From NCBI GenBank assembly GCA_016867395.1, contig VGJS01000003.1:62001-126000 (forward strand): DNA of 64,000 bases, given 5' to 3'. The notes below the pieces were generated by a model. It did not search any database. It was given only the letters and a program-made list of their open reading frames with translations, and was not told the origin of the DNA. The first letter of the stretch is position 1, and every line of letters starts with the position of its first letter. The position numbers were made by a program, and so were the translations under genes. Source of the DNA: Candidatus Handelsmanbacteria bacterium. GTDB lineage: Bacteria > Latescibacterota > UBA2968 > UBA8231. Shown here piece after piece: positions 24,981-34,362 of this stretch.

Positions 24981-26375
24981 ATGAAGACAACCGACATCCG
25001 CGTCCGCTCCGCCGCCCTCTACTTCCTGCCGGTCCAGACCCGCATGCCCCTCAAGTTCGGCAGCGAGACCCTCACCCACGTCACCTGCGCCCGGGTGCGG
25101 CTGCGAGTAGAGGACCGCCGGGGTCACAGCGCCGAGGGCTGGGGCGAGACCCCCCTAAGCGTGCAGTGGGTCTGGCCCTCTCCCCTGCCCTTCGAGGAGC
25201 GGCACCAGGGCCTGCAACGCTTCTGCCTGGAACTGGCCCAAGCCTGGCCCGGTTTCGCCGCGCAGGGCCACCCCCTCGAAGTAGGCCACGCCTTTCTCGA
25301 AGAGGCCCTCCCCGAACTGCAGGAACTCTTCAACAAGGATCGCCCCCAGCCCCTGCCCTACCTGGCTGCCCTGGTCTGCAACGCCGCTTTTGACCAGGCC
25401 CTGCACGACGCGTACGGGATCCTGCTCCAGGCACCGGTCTACGATACCTATCATGCCGAGTTCCTGAGCACCGACCTGTCCCATTTCATCGAGCCGGCTC
25501 CCGGCAGCGGCGTCTCCTTCGCTGGCAGATACCCCGCCGACTTCCTCGTCCGCCCCCAGCCCGACCACCTGCCCGCCTGGCACCTGGTGGGTGGCAAGGA
25601 CCCTGTAGGCTGGGGCGAGCTGACGGGCGCCGAGCCCGAGGACGGCTACCCCGTGCTCTTAGAGGACTGGATCGCCCGCGACGGGCTCAAGTGCCTCAAG
25701 GTCAAATTGCGGGGGGACGATGCGGGATGGGACTACCAGCGGCTGTTACAGGTGGGGCAATTAGGCGCAGGGCGGGGGGTGGACTGGCTCAGCGCCGACT
25801 TCAACTGCACGGTCACCGAGCCGGCCTACGTGACCGAGATCCTCGACCGGCTGCTCTGCGAGCATCCCCGCCTCTTCGGCATGCTACTTTACGTGGAGCA
25901 GCCCTTCCCCTACGAGTTGGAGGCCCACCGGCTCGACGTCCACGCGGTGGCCTGGCGCAAGCCCCTCTTCATGGACGAGAGCGCCCACGACTGGAAGCTG
26001 GTGCGCCTGGGAAGGCAACTGGGCTGGAACGGGGTGGCCCTCAAGACCTGCAAGACCCAGACCGGCGCTCTTTTGAGCCTGTGCTGGGCCAAAGCCCACG
26101 GGATGGGGCTGATGGTGCAGGACCTGACCAACCCCATGCTGGCCCAACTCCCCCATCTCCTGCTGGCCGCCCACGCCGGCACCCTGATGGGGGTGGAGAC
26201 CAACAGCATGCAGTTCTACCCCGAGGCTTCGCGGCTGGAAGCGACCTTGCATCCGGGCGCGTACCAGCGGCGCGGCGGCGCCGTGGACCTGAGCACGGCT
26301 GTTGGACCGGGATTTGGGTACGGGGCAGCACCAGGGGTGCGGCAATTGCCACACCCCTCAGTGGTGGAGGGTTAG
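24981..26375 (+). CDS. enolase-superfamily (mandelate racemase/muconate lactonizing-like) protein
   Basis: 464 residues. The capping domain opens with 'VQTRMPLKFGSETLTHV', closely matched in the paralog at 30.6 kb. The barrel shows a K-x-K catalytic pair in 'LKVKLRG' near residue 245, then metal ligands in 'SADFN', 'YVEQPF' and 'FMDES', and a last-strand 'ALKTCKTQTG'. These are the hallmarks of a Mg2+-dependent proton-abstracting enzyme acting on a carboxylate, probably a sugar acid; substrate unknown. ATG 24981 has a GAAGG site; the ATG at 24951 lacks one. Follows the hppA terminator. Confidence 0.8.
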   Translation: MKTTDIRVRSAALYFLPVQTRMPLKFGSETLTHVTCARVRLRVEDRRGHSAEGWGETPLSVQWVWPSPLPFEERHQGLQRFCLELAQAWPGFAAQGHPLEVGHAFLEEALPELQELFNKDRPQPLPYLAALVCNAAFDQALHDAYGILLQAPVYDTYHAEFLSTDLSHFIEPAPGSGVSFAGRYPADFLVRPQPDHLPAWHLVGGKDPVGWGELTGAEPEDGYPVLLEDWIARDGLKCLKVKLRGDDAGWDYQRLLQVGQLGAGRGVDWLSADFNCTVTEPAYVTEILDRLLCEHPRLFGMLLYVEQPFPYELEAHRLDVHAVAWRKPLFMDESAHDWKLVRLGRQLGWNGVALKTCKTQTGALLSLCWAKAHGMGLMVQDLTNPMLAQLPHLLLAAHAGTLMGVETNSMQFYPEASRLEATLHPGAYQRRGGAVDLSTAVGPGFGYGAAPGVRQLPHPSVVEG

Positions 26376-26400
26376 CGGGAACCCCCCCAAGACCGACACC

Positions 26401-26688
26401 TTGGTGCGGATCTGCGGCGACGAGTACCGCATGGCCAGCGAACTAGATGCCGGCGATCTGCGGCGGATCGCCGCGTACGTGGACCAGAAAATGCGCGAAA
26501 ATGCCCGACGCTCGGGCAGTTCGAACAAAACCAAACTGGCAGTGCTGGCGGCCATGGATATCGCCCTCGAACTCTTCAGGTCTCAGCAGGAAAAGGGGCA
26601 GATGATTCAGAAGACCTGCGAAAGCATCGACCTTTTGCGCCACTTGGTCGAGGAGCGCAGCGCCCTGCTCCCCCTCACCTCGGATTGA
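26401..26688 (+). CDS. zapA: cell division protein ZapA
   Basis: About 95 residues. ZapA promotes FtsZ filament bundling at the division ring. Family pattern: 'VRICGDEYRMASELDAGDLRRIAAYVDQKM' at the N-terminus, 'KLAVLAAMDIALELF' and then a coiled-coil tail. The start is uncertain: TTG 26401 or GTG 26404 fit the family, the open frame reaches back to an ATG at 26302 inside the preceding gene, and no clear ribosome site sits at the right distance, though GGAGG lies at about 26366. Confidence 0.8.
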   Translation: MVRICGDEYRMASELDAGDLRRIAAYVDQKMRENARRSGSSNKTKLAVLAAMDIALELFRSQQEKGQMIQKTCESIDLLRHLVEERSALLPLTSD

Positions 26689-26777
26689 ACCCAGCGCCAA
26701 CCCGGCCTGGCCCCCAAAAAGCGCCAACCACTCCTGCAGCAGACCAAACGCTTCTGAGCCGCCGGGCCTGGCGCTGC

Positions 26778-27332
26778 TCAGCGCTTGGTGGCCACGTCGC
26801 CCACGCGAATCACCCCGGCCTGCACCACCCGCGTATTGATGCCGCGCAGGGATAAGGCTTTCCCTTCGGGCGAATTGACAAAGAGCATGGCGTCCATGCC
26901 AAAATGCCCGACGAACTGCTTGCAGCCATTGTGGGGCTCGGCGGTGACCTCGACCAGGGCCGAGCCGATGGCCAGGCGGGTGCCGGGCGGCAGGTTGGAA
27001 GGGCTCAGGTCGAGGTCCACGTAGAGCTGATCTCCAGCCAGGGGCCAGCGCTCCCGGCTGCCGGCGATGAGTTGGGCGGCGCGGGCGTTCATCAGGGTGA
27101 GCTGGGTCTCGGGGTTGGGGGTGCGTTTGGGGGTGGCCTGCTCGCTGCGGGCCAGCCAGTTGTCGCCCACCAGCCCGACCACCAGGTCGAGCCGGCCTTC
27201 CTCCAGGACCTCTCGCTCCCCTTTAGTCGGCCGGCGCACGATCAGCCTCAATACGCCCCCATCCCTACGTGACTGGCGGATCTCTTCCAGGCCCGCCTTC
27301 AACTCATCCGTCGTCAACTGCCTGGCCTCCAT
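26778..27332 (-). CDS. MOSC domain-containing protein
   Basis: 184 residues from ATG 27332, which has GGGGAG seven bases before it. MOSC domains (molybdenum cofactor sulfurase C-terminal) carry sulfur or bind Moco using a conserved Cys; here it lies in 'PHNGCKQFVGHFG' near residue 140. Other blocks: 'GLVGDNWLARSE', 'QLTLMNARAAQLIAGS', 'GDQLYVDLDLSPSNLPPGTRLAIG'. Stand-alone MOSC of YiiM-like size; not linked to Moco genes here. Confidence 0.85.
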   Translation of the reverse strand: MEARQLTTDELKAGLEEIRQSRRDGGVLRLIVRRPTKGEREVLEEGRLDLVVGLVGDNWLARSEQATPKRTPNPETQLTLMNARAAQLIAGSRERWPLAGDQLYVDLDLSPSNLPPGTRLAIGSALVEVTAEPHNGCKQFVGHFGMDAMLFVNSPEGKALSLRGINTRVVQAGVIRVGDVATKR

Positions 27333-27491
27333 CTCCGTGCTCCCCGATAAGTATATGTTACACTTAAGAAACACCCCGCCCAGCGCCGGCGCAAGGAGCT
27401 TCACGGCCGGGAACCCGTTGGTCTCTTCTGTATCTAGAAGGCCTGATCGGACTCGAAAAACGGTTCTGCGCTTGAGGGCCTCGCTCGGCCT

Positions 27492-28478
27492 TCAGCGCTT
27501 CCACCCGATCACGATGGAGTGCTCGCTGTCCACCGGCCGGATCTCCATGTCCCGGAACCCCACCTTTTCCATCGGCGCAGCGATCTCCGAGCCCGTCCGC
27601 TGGTCACCCGGGGTGCCACTAAGAAGCCCGTACCACTGGAACACCGCCAGCAAGGAGCCGGCCTTGTGCTTCTCGAGCAGGAACTCCATGGCGATGACCG
27701 GTCCGCCGGCGGGCAGGGCCTCGTAGCACCGCCGCAGCAATACCAGGCAGCGCTCGTCGTCCCAATCGTGGATGACATGGGACATGAACAGCACCTCCGC
27801 CCCCTGAAAGTAGGGGTCGCTGAAGAAATCCGCGCAGACAAAGCCCACCCGCCCCTCGGGGCCCGAGCCGCTGAGCGCTACCTCCGCCGACTCCTTGCTG
27901 TACGGCAGATCGAAGACCAGGCCCCGCAGCGAGGGATACTGTCCCGTGAGCCCCCCAAGGTCGACGATCAGGCGGTAGGGGCTGAAATCGAAGGCGCGGG
28001 CCAAGGCCTCGCCCCAGAGGATGCGCCAGTTGTGGCGCTGGGGGACGTGGGCCGTCACCCCCGGGGCGCTTTGGGGATTGCTGAGCCAGTCGGGCAATTC
28101 CTCGGGCACTGGCTGGTTGGTCAGGGCCGCCTGCTTGACGTGGTCGTACCCGGGGTCATCGCCCGGGGCGGGGATCCTGGGCCGCATCCGCACCCGCCCC
28201 CCGTCGAGGACGAACTCGCGCTGGATATCGTAGATCAAATACTGGTCCTGCTCGATCCCCAGGATGCCCATGCAGGCGTTGGCCGCCAGGAGTATGGCCA
28301 CGGGTCTGGCCTGCAGTCCCATCCGCTGGCACACCTCCTCGATCGAGGCAGGCCCACCGCGCAATGCCTCGTACAGCCCGAGGTCTTCGGACAGGATCCG
28401 GGACTGCTCCGCCCGCCGGACGTGGTGGACTTTTTAGCCCACGAAAGGATCAGGCCCGCTGCGGCCGTCAAAGATCAT
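27492..28478 (-). pseudogene. broken SAM-dependent methyltransferase (O-methyltransferase-like)
   Basis: ATG 28478 has a strong GGAGGG site and begins a plausible N-terminus, but an in-frame TAA (28434-28436) stops it after 14 codons; the same frame then continues intact to 27492. The body fits the hydroxyindole-type O-methyltransferase family: a winged-helix part ('SIEEVCQRMGLQARPVAILL') and a Rossmann part with 'RGLVFDLP', 'VLFMSHVIHDWDDERCLVLLRR'. The SAM-binding glycine loop is also shortened: 'LIVDLGGLTGQYPSLRG' lacks about nine residues normally present. A product restarted at the TTG at 28364 would probably not bind SAM. Confidence 0.7.
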
Positions 28479-28495
28479 CGCGCTTCCCTCCTCTC

Positions 28496-30236
28496 TCAGA
28501 TGTTCAACCAGTAATTGAGTTTGACCAGGAAGATATTGGCCCCCTCGTCGGCAGAGCTCTTGCGCAGGTTGCTCCAGGCCCGCAACTCCGGCTCCTGGGC
28601 CCGGTCTTGCCGCGACTGCGACCAGACCAGAAAGAGGGTGCTCCCCGGCTCGTACTCCCAGCGCAGCAACAGGTTACTGCGCAGCGAGCGCCACCGGAAA
28701 TCGGGATTGGCGGAAAGCCCCTCGTACGCGGCGAACTCATAGCCCTTGGGTCGGACTAGTTCCTTGAAATGCCCGTAGTCCCCCACCGCCACAAAGGGCT
28801 GGAGGTAGAGCTGCAGGGTCAGGTCCGGGGTGAAGACCCAGTTGCAGCAGCCGATCACGTCGAACACCCTGCTCTTCAATTCCCCGTAGACAAAGTGGTC
28901 CTGAATCCCATCGCCGTTGTCATTCACATTGGCCACCCCCTGGGCGTCGTCGTCGTTCCAAGTGTATTGGGGCTGCAGACTGAGTTCCACCCTGGTGGAG
29001 GGCCTCAGGTCCATTCCCAGGTACGCCGATCTCCAGGTGCTACCCGCCTCGTCCCGCTCCCAGTTGAAGCGAAAATCCCGGCTAACCGGTTTGCGGTTGT
29101 CCCCGGTAAGGCGGATCCAGGCATAGGTGCTGGCCCACCGCTGGATGGGCGGCCCACCCCAAGTATCCAGATCGTCCTGGGTCTCGAAGCGGCGGATACT
29201 GCCGCCCCGTATCCGCCAGTAGTTCCTCAAGGTGAGGTACACGAACCCTTACAGATCTTTCTGATAGACGATGCGGTCGTAGTTCCAGGCCGTGTGACTG
29301 GTCAGCGAGAAGTAGCGGTAGCGGAATGGCCTACGCGCTTAGTAGAAGGGGGTCTCCATCCTGGCCTCCACCTTCTGGATGCCCGAGCGCGAGATGAAGC
29401 ACAGGCCATCGATATCGAACCCCGGCGACATCGCTTCGTACTTGACGTACCCCCGCATCAGCCCTGCCCGTTTGCCCATTTCCACCTGACCGGCCTACCC
29501 ACGCCGCGCCTCGCCGAATTCCTCTGTCCACCTGCCCGCCACCTGTCCCGAGATCTGGTAGGTGTCTCGTGCCAGAATATGTTCCAATCCCCCCGCCCGT
29601 GTACGCGCTCCCGGTACGGGCGCGGTTGACCGCCGTGGCCAGGAGACCCACGTTGGATTTGCCCTTGAACACATCCTGCTGCAGGCGCCCCACCAGGAAA
29701 TTGGTGCGTGGCTCCACCAAAAAACGCCGCGAAACCGGGCCCGCGGCCTCGCCGGAGACGTGCTCCTCGCCGGTGATTGCCTCGATCAGCCCAAAGCTTG
29801 TCTTGCCCGAGGTCTTGCCCGTCAACTTGGGCGCCCCCAGGATGTTGGTAAACTCCCGCCGGTCGATCTCCCCGTAGCCGGCGGGGATGGCCAAGCGCCC
29901 CGGCTGCCGGCCGATCCGCCGCGAGTAGAAGAGCTGGCTGCCTTCCACGAAGAAAGGCCGGCGCTCCTCGTAGAAGGTCTCGAACACCGACAGATTCAGC
30001 ACCGCCGGGTCGGCCTCTACCTGGCCAAAGTCCGGGTTGACCGGGGCGTTGAGCGAGAGATTGGAGGCCAGACCGTAGTGCATGTCCACCCCCAGGTTGC
30101 TGAAGTAGTCCCGGCCGTCCGGATCTGCCGCGCTCTTGGGCTCGAGGGTGGCCCGGCTAATCGCGTAGGGCAGGATCTCCCGCGACTTGGGCGGCGAGAT
30201 CCCCGCGATCCCCCGCAACTCGCCGAAACGCGACAC
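28496..30236 (-). pseudogene. broken DUF5916-type outer-membrane protein
   Basis: Two large matching pieces: 29.56-30.24 kb ('SRFGELRGIAGISPPKSREILPY', 'NPDFGQVEADPAVLNLSVFETFYEERRPFFVEG', a pattern characteristic of DUF5916 proteins, which also carry an N-terminal CBM9-like domain) and 28.50-29.24 kb (the C-terminal barrel ending 'VKLNYWLNI'). Between them the sense passes through frameshifts near 29.55 kb and in-frame stops near 29.34 and 29.25 kb ('FISRSGIQKVEARMETPFY*', 'IVYQKDL*'). The N-terminal domain is not recognisable in 30237-30606, where I see no intact gene. Confidence 0.7.
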
Positions 30237-30606
30237 TCAGTCCTTGTCTCTTTGCGGGATAACAACCAAGAAGGCGTCCTCTTTTTAGCGGTTGGTGTAG
30301 CAGTCCACCTGCAGCGCTATGATGTTCTCCTCCTGGGCTGAAGCACAGCACGCTGAAGAATATGCGGAACTCGACGCTCCCGCGGCTGCGAACTGGATTT
30401 CGACCTGACCGCTGATCGCGAGGTGTCGTTTCTCATCCGTTACCACGGAGACGAGGATCTGCGCCTGCGAGGAGTGCCCCTGTATCGGAAACTCCTCGTC
30501 GCAGCTCTTTTGCCGGGCTAAGAACCAGCCCCCGCAAGACCACGCCACCTGCTTGCCGGGAGGAAAGAGGATGGCTATCCTTTTGGGTGTTTTCCCCTGA
30601 GGCCCT

Positions 30607-32064
30607 ATGGATTCCGCGCCCCGAATCGCCCTCCGCCAGAACCGCTTCCACCTGCGCAACGTGCGCACCCGTATGCCCTTCAAGTACGGGGTGGCCACCC
30701 TCACCTCGGTGCCCATCCTGCACCTGGTGGCCGAGGTGGAGGTCGAAGGCGCCGGCCGGGCCACCGGTGCAGCCGCCGACATCCTGCCGCCCAAGTGGTT
30801 CGACAAGGACCCGGCCAAGAGTTACCAGGACAACGTCGAGGACCTGCTCTGGGCCGTGCAGCGGGCCGCGGCGCTGTACGCCGAATACTCGGGGAGGCCG
30901 CGCCCCCTCTTCGCGCTCTGGACCGAAGCCAGCGCCGCCCTCCTGGCCGAGGGCGACCAGCGCGGCCTCAATCACCTGACCAGCAACCACGGTGCCTCGC
31001 TGCTCGAACGCGCCCTCCTCGACGGCCTGGGCAAGGCCCTGAGGCAGAGCTACCACCAGTTGCTCAAGAACAACGCCGTGGGGGTAGACCTGGGCGCCCT
31101 GCACCGCGAACTGCGCGGGGTGGCCCCCGCCCAGTGCATCGCCCCCCAACCCCTCCGCTCTCTGCACATCCGGCACACCGTGGGCCTGGCCGACCCCATC
31201 CACACGGCCGAGATCCCCGCTGCCGAACACCTGAACGACGGCCTGCCCCAGTCCCTAAAAGAGTATCTGCAAATCCAGCAGCTCTCCTACTTCAAGATCA
31301 AGGTCAATGGCAAGCTGGAGGCCGACCTCGACCGGCTGGCTGAGATCGCCGGCCTGCTCGATACCTCGAGCGCCCCGTACCACCTCTCCCTCGACGGCAA
31401 CGAGCAGTACACGGAGATGGAGAGTTTTCTCGAACTGCTGCGCCGCATCGAGGAGGACCCACAGCTGCGCCGCTTCTGGGCCAGCACCCTGTACATCGAG
31501 CAGCCCTTAGAGCGCAGCCTGGCCCTGGAGCCCTCGCTGGGCGCCGGCATCCGCGCCACCTGTGAGCGCAAGCCCCTGCTCATCGACGAATCCGACGGTG
31601 ACCTCGATTCCTTCCGCCGCGCCATCGACCTGGGCTACTTAGGGGTCTCGGCCAAGAACTGCAAGGGCCTGATCAAAGCCCTGGCCAACCAGGGACTGGC
31701 CCGCCATTTTTCCAACATCCAGGGCCGGCCCTTCTTCCTCAGCGGCGAGGATCTGATGAACCTCCCCATAGTGCCTTTACAACAAGACCTGACCCAACTC
31801 GCCGCCCTCGGTATTACCCACGCCGAGCGCAACGGCCACCACTACGTGCGCGGCCTGAACCACCTCTCCCCCGTCGAGCGCCAATCCTGTGTTCAAGCCC
31901 ACGGCCCGCTCTACACCCCCCTCGGCGAATCCCTCGCCCTCGCCATCCACCAGGGCCGCATCGACCTGACCTCCCTCCAGTGCCCAGGCCTGGGGGTAGG
32001 AGTGGAGGTAGATGTAGATTCAATGGTCCCAGTGGAAGAGTGGAAGTTTGCGTCGCTTGCTTGA
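30607..32064 (+). CDS. enolase-superfamily protein, paralog of the 24.9-kb gene
   Basis: 485 residues; GAGG ribosome site five bases before ATG. N-terminal 'VRTRMPFKYGVATLTSVP' matches the paralog. Barrel motifs: 'YFKIKVNG' (K-x-K), 'LSLDGNEQY', 'LYIEQPLE', 'LLIDESDGD', and 'SAKNCKGLIKA', supplying the Lys base and three acidic Mg2+ ligands. A longer insert in the middle ('SGEDLMNLPIVPLQQDL') differs from the paralog. No signal peptide. Substrate unknown; probably sugar-acid dehydration or epimerisation. Isolated between a broken gene and a repeat element. Confidence 0.78.
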   Translation: MDSAPRIALRQNRFHLRNVRTRMPFKYGVATLTSVPILHLVAEVEVEGAGRATGAAADILPPKWFDKDPAKSYQDNVEDLLWAVQRAAALYAEYSGRPRPLFALWTEASAALLAEGDQRGLNHLTSNHGASLLERALLDGLGKALRQSYHQLLKNNAVGVDLGALHRELRGVAPAQCIAPQPLRSLHIRHTVGLADPIHTAEIPAAEHLNDGLPQSLKEYLQIQQLSYFKIKVNGKLEADLDRLAEIAGLLDTSSAPYHLSLDGNEQYTEMESFLELLRRIEEDPQLRRFWASTLYIEQPLERSLALEPSLGAGIRATCERKPLLIDESDGDLDSFRRAIDLGYLGVSAKNCKGLIKALANQGLARHFSNIQGRPFFLSGEDLMNLPIVPLQQDLTQLAALGITHAERNGHHYVRGLNHLSPVERQSCVQAHGPLYTPLGESLALAIHQGRIDLTSLQCPGLGVGVEVDVDSMVPVEEWKFASLA

Positions 32065-32072
32065 TGGAGCGG

Positions 32073-32212
32073 CGGGGAGATGACCCCGGAAGTCTTTCTC
32101 GGAGAGCGGATGGGTTGGGAAGGACGCGGGAAGGGTTGAGGGGAGAGTGGAGCAACAGCGAGCAGGGCGGTAAGTCCGCGCCTTGAGAAAGACTGGAGCG
32201 GGTCTCTCCCCG
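32073..32212 (+). repeat. dispersed intergenic repeat, copy B (cleanest terminal inverted repeats)
   Basis: About 140 bp. Left arm 32073-32102 (cggggaga-t-gacccc-gga-agtctttctc) pairs with right arm 32182-32212 (gagaaagact-ggagc-gggtc-tctccccg). The interior shares 'gggttgaggggagag', 'gcgagcaggg' and 'aagtccgcg' with the other copies, but lacks the 12-bp hairpin of copies A and D. Fills the gap between the enolase paralog and purD. Confidence 0.7.
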
Positions 32213-32234
32213 ACGCATACTTAGGAGATTACTT

Positions 32235-33545
32235 ATGAAAGTCCTGGTCGTCGGCAAAGGCGGGCGCGAGCACACCCTGGTCTGGAAACTGGCCCAGAGC
32301 CCGCAGGTCGCTAGACTCTACGCGGCACCCGGCAACCCCGGCATCGCCGCCCTGGCCGAATGTGTGGACATCCGGGTGGACACCCCCATCACCCAGCCCG
32401 AAAAGCTGCGGGCCGAGATCCTACGCCTGCGCGACTTCGCCCTCGCCCAGCACATCGACCTCACCATAGTGGGCCCCGACGATCCCCTGGCCGCCGGCAT
32501 TGTGGATTGTTTTCGCGAGAAAGGCTTGAAAATATTCGGCCCCACCCAGGCCGCCGCCCGCCTCGAAAGCAGCAAAGCCTTCGCCAAGGACCTGATGGCC
32601 AGCATCGGGGTGCCCACGGCCACCCACCGCACCTTCACCCACAGCGCCGAGGCCGCCGCCTACGTGCGGGCGCAGGGCGCCCCCATCGTGGTCAAGGCCA
32701 GCGGCCTGGCCGCGGGCAAGGGCGCGGTAGTGGCCCGCACCGAGGAGGAGGCCCTGGAGGCCCTCGCCCAGATCATGGAGCAGCGCATCTTCGGCAGCTC
32801 AGGGGCCGAGGTGGTGATCGAGGAATTCATGGAGGGGGAGGAGGTCTCCCTCTTCGCCCTGTGCGACGGGGAGCACTACCAGTTGCTGGCCCCCGCCCAG
32901 GACCACAAGGCCATCGGCGAGGGAGACACCGGCCCCAATACCGGCGGCATGGGCGCCTATGCCCCGACCCCGGCCATGACCCCAGAGCTGGTGGCCCAGG
33001 CCGAGAAGCGGATCATCCGCCCGGTATTGGCCGAGATGAAGAAGAGCGGCTGCCCCTTTGAAGGCGTGCTCTACTGCGGCCTGATGCTCACTGCCCAGGG
33101 GCCCAAGGTGGTGGAGTTCAACGCCCGCTTCGGGGACCCAGAAACCCAGGTGCTCCTCCCGCTGCTTAAAACCGACCTGGCCGAGGTCTTCCTCGCCGCC
33201 TGCGAGCATCGCCTAGACCAGGTGCGGATCGAGATGAGTCCCCAGGCCGCCGTCTGCGTGGCCCTGGCCTCGGCGGGTTACCCTGGGCCGGTGAAAAACA
33301 GCTTTGAGATCACGGGACTAGAAAGCCTGGACGGGAAGGAGGAACTGCTGGTCTTCCACGCCGGCACGGCCCTCGTTGAGGGGCGGCTGGTGACTGCCGG
33401 GGGCCGGGTCCTGAACATCACCGCCCTGGCCGACGACCTCCCCGGGGCCGTGGCCCGCGCCTACGAGGGGGTGGGGAGGGTCCATTTCGAGGGGGCCTAT
33501 TGCCGGCGCGACATCGCCCACCGCGCCCTGAGGCCTAAAAAATAG
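32235..33545 (+). CDS. purD: phosphoribosylamine--glycine ligase
   Basis: 436 residues, full-length GARS of purine synthesis, with AGGAG eight bases before ATG. ATP-grasp enzyme: N-terminal 'MKVLVVGKGGREHTLVWKL', 'VGPDDPLAAGIVD', 'VVKASGLAAGKGAVVA', 'EEFMEGEEVSLFALCDG', 'GPNTGGMGAYAPTPAM', and 'VVEFNARFGDPETQVLLPLL' with the metal-binding Glu/Asn. No other pur genes nearby. The promoter may lie in or near repeat copy B, which ends about 22 bp upstream. Confidence 0.97.
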   Translation: MKVLVVGKGGREHTLVWKLAQSPQVARLYAAPGNPGIAALAECVDIRVDTPITQPEKLRAEILRLRDFALAQHIDLTIVGPDDPLAAGIVDCFREKGLKIFGPTQAAARLESSKAFAKDLMASIGVPTATHRTFTHSAEAAAYVRAQGAPIVVKASGLAAGKGAVVARTEEEALEALAQIMEQRIFGSSGAEVVIEEFMEGEEVSLFALCDGEHYQLLAPAQDHKAIGEGDTGPNTGGMGAYAPTPAMTPELVAQAEKRIIRPVLAEMKKSGCPFEGVLYCGLMLTAQGPKVVEFNARFGDPETQVLLPLLKTDLAEVFLAACEHRLDQVRIEMSPQAAVCVALASAGYPGPVKNSFEITGLESLDGKEELLVFHAGTALVEGRLVTAGGRVLNITALADDLPGAVARAYEGVGRVHFEGAYCRRDIAHRALRPKK

Positions 33546-33592
33546 CGCTACCTTTTGCGGGAAGGCACTCGACGCTGTGCCACAATGCCCTC

Positions 33593-33883
33593 TCAGGCGA
33601 TGATGTCCACCACCCCGCCCCTGCCCCGCAGCTGGCGGACTTGGTCGTCCTGGGCCCGCTGGGCGGACTTGTCCTGGTCGCGGCGGGACTGGACCTGCTG
33701 GCTCTGGCGCTGCTCCTCCTGGGAGCGGGTGATCCGCACCTGGGCGCGATCCTGGGTCTGTTCGGTGCGCTGCTGGGGGACCTCCTGCTTGCGCTCGGCG
33801 CCCTGCGCCCGCTGCGTGGCCCCTCCCCCGTTGGCCAGGGTCTGGGGGCTGCCGGTGCGTACTGGGCTGCTGGCCTGAAGCAT
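33593..33883 (-). CDS. small hypothetical Gln/Arg-rich protein
   Basis: 96 residues from ATG 33883, which follows an AAAGGGA site. Not recognised. The middle is a low-complexity hydrophilic stretch rich in Gln, Arg, Glu and Ser ('QVRITRSQEEQRQSQQVQ', 'SRRDQDKSAQRAQDD'), probably helical or disordered, ending in a hydrophobic tail 'RGRGGVVDIIA'. Amino-acid use is unlike the Ala/Gly/Pro-rich shadow translations, supporting a real gene. Divergent from folB. Confidence 0.5.
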   Translation of the reverse strand: MLQASSPVRTGSPQTLANGGGATQRAQGAERKQEVPQQRTEQTQDRAQVRITRSQEEQRQSQQVQSRRDQDKSAQRAQDDQVRQLRGRGGVVDIIA

Positions 33884-33996
33884 TTTGTCCCTTTGCCCTC
33901 GCGGTGGGTGCGTGCCGTTGAGCAAAATGGACAATGCCCCACCCCCTGTCAAGCCGTTTGACAGGAGGTGCCCGGCCGGACAAATTATCCTCCGCC

Positions 33997-34362
33997 ATGC
34001 CCCCCGACGTCCTGCGCCTGCGCAACATGCGCTTCTTCGCCTACCACGGCCTCTTCCCCCAGGAGGGGGAGCTGGGCCAGCGCTTTGAGGTGGACCTTGA
34101 AATCCACCGCGATTTCGCCGCCGCCGGGCGCAGCGACCAGGTGGAGGACACCATTGACTACCAGCGCGTGTACCAGTTAGTCGAGGAGGTAGTCACCCGC
34201 CGGCGCTTCAAGCTGGTCGAGACCCTGGCCGAACACCTCGCCCAGGCCGTGGGCCAGGCCCTAGCTCCCGTCCGCCTGACCGTGCGGGTGCGCAAGCCCC
34301 ACCCCCCGGTGGCCGCCCATTTCGACGGGGTCGAGGTGGAGTTGCAGCGCAGCTATGACTGA
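33997..34362 (+). CDS. folB: dihydroneopterin aldolase
   Basis: 121 residues from ATG 33997. Cleaves dihydroneopterin to 6-hydroxymethyl-dihydropterin. Typical opening 'LRLRNMRFFAYHGLFPQEGELGQRFEVDLEI', then 'VEDTIDYQRVYQLVEEVV', 'KLVETLAEHLAQAV' with the active-site Glu region, and 'VRVRKPHPPVAAHFDGVEVEL'. No ribosome site precedes the ATG; a TTGACA (33958-33963) and 'AATTAT' close to the ATG suggest another near-leaderless start. Overlaps folK by 8 bp. Confidence 0.93.
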   Translation: MPPDVLRLRNMRFFAYHGLFPQEGELGQRFEVDLEIHRDFAAAGRSDQVEDTIDYQRVYQLVEEVVTRRRFKLVETLAEHLAQAVGQALAPVRLTVRVRKPHPPVAAHFDGVEVELQRSYD

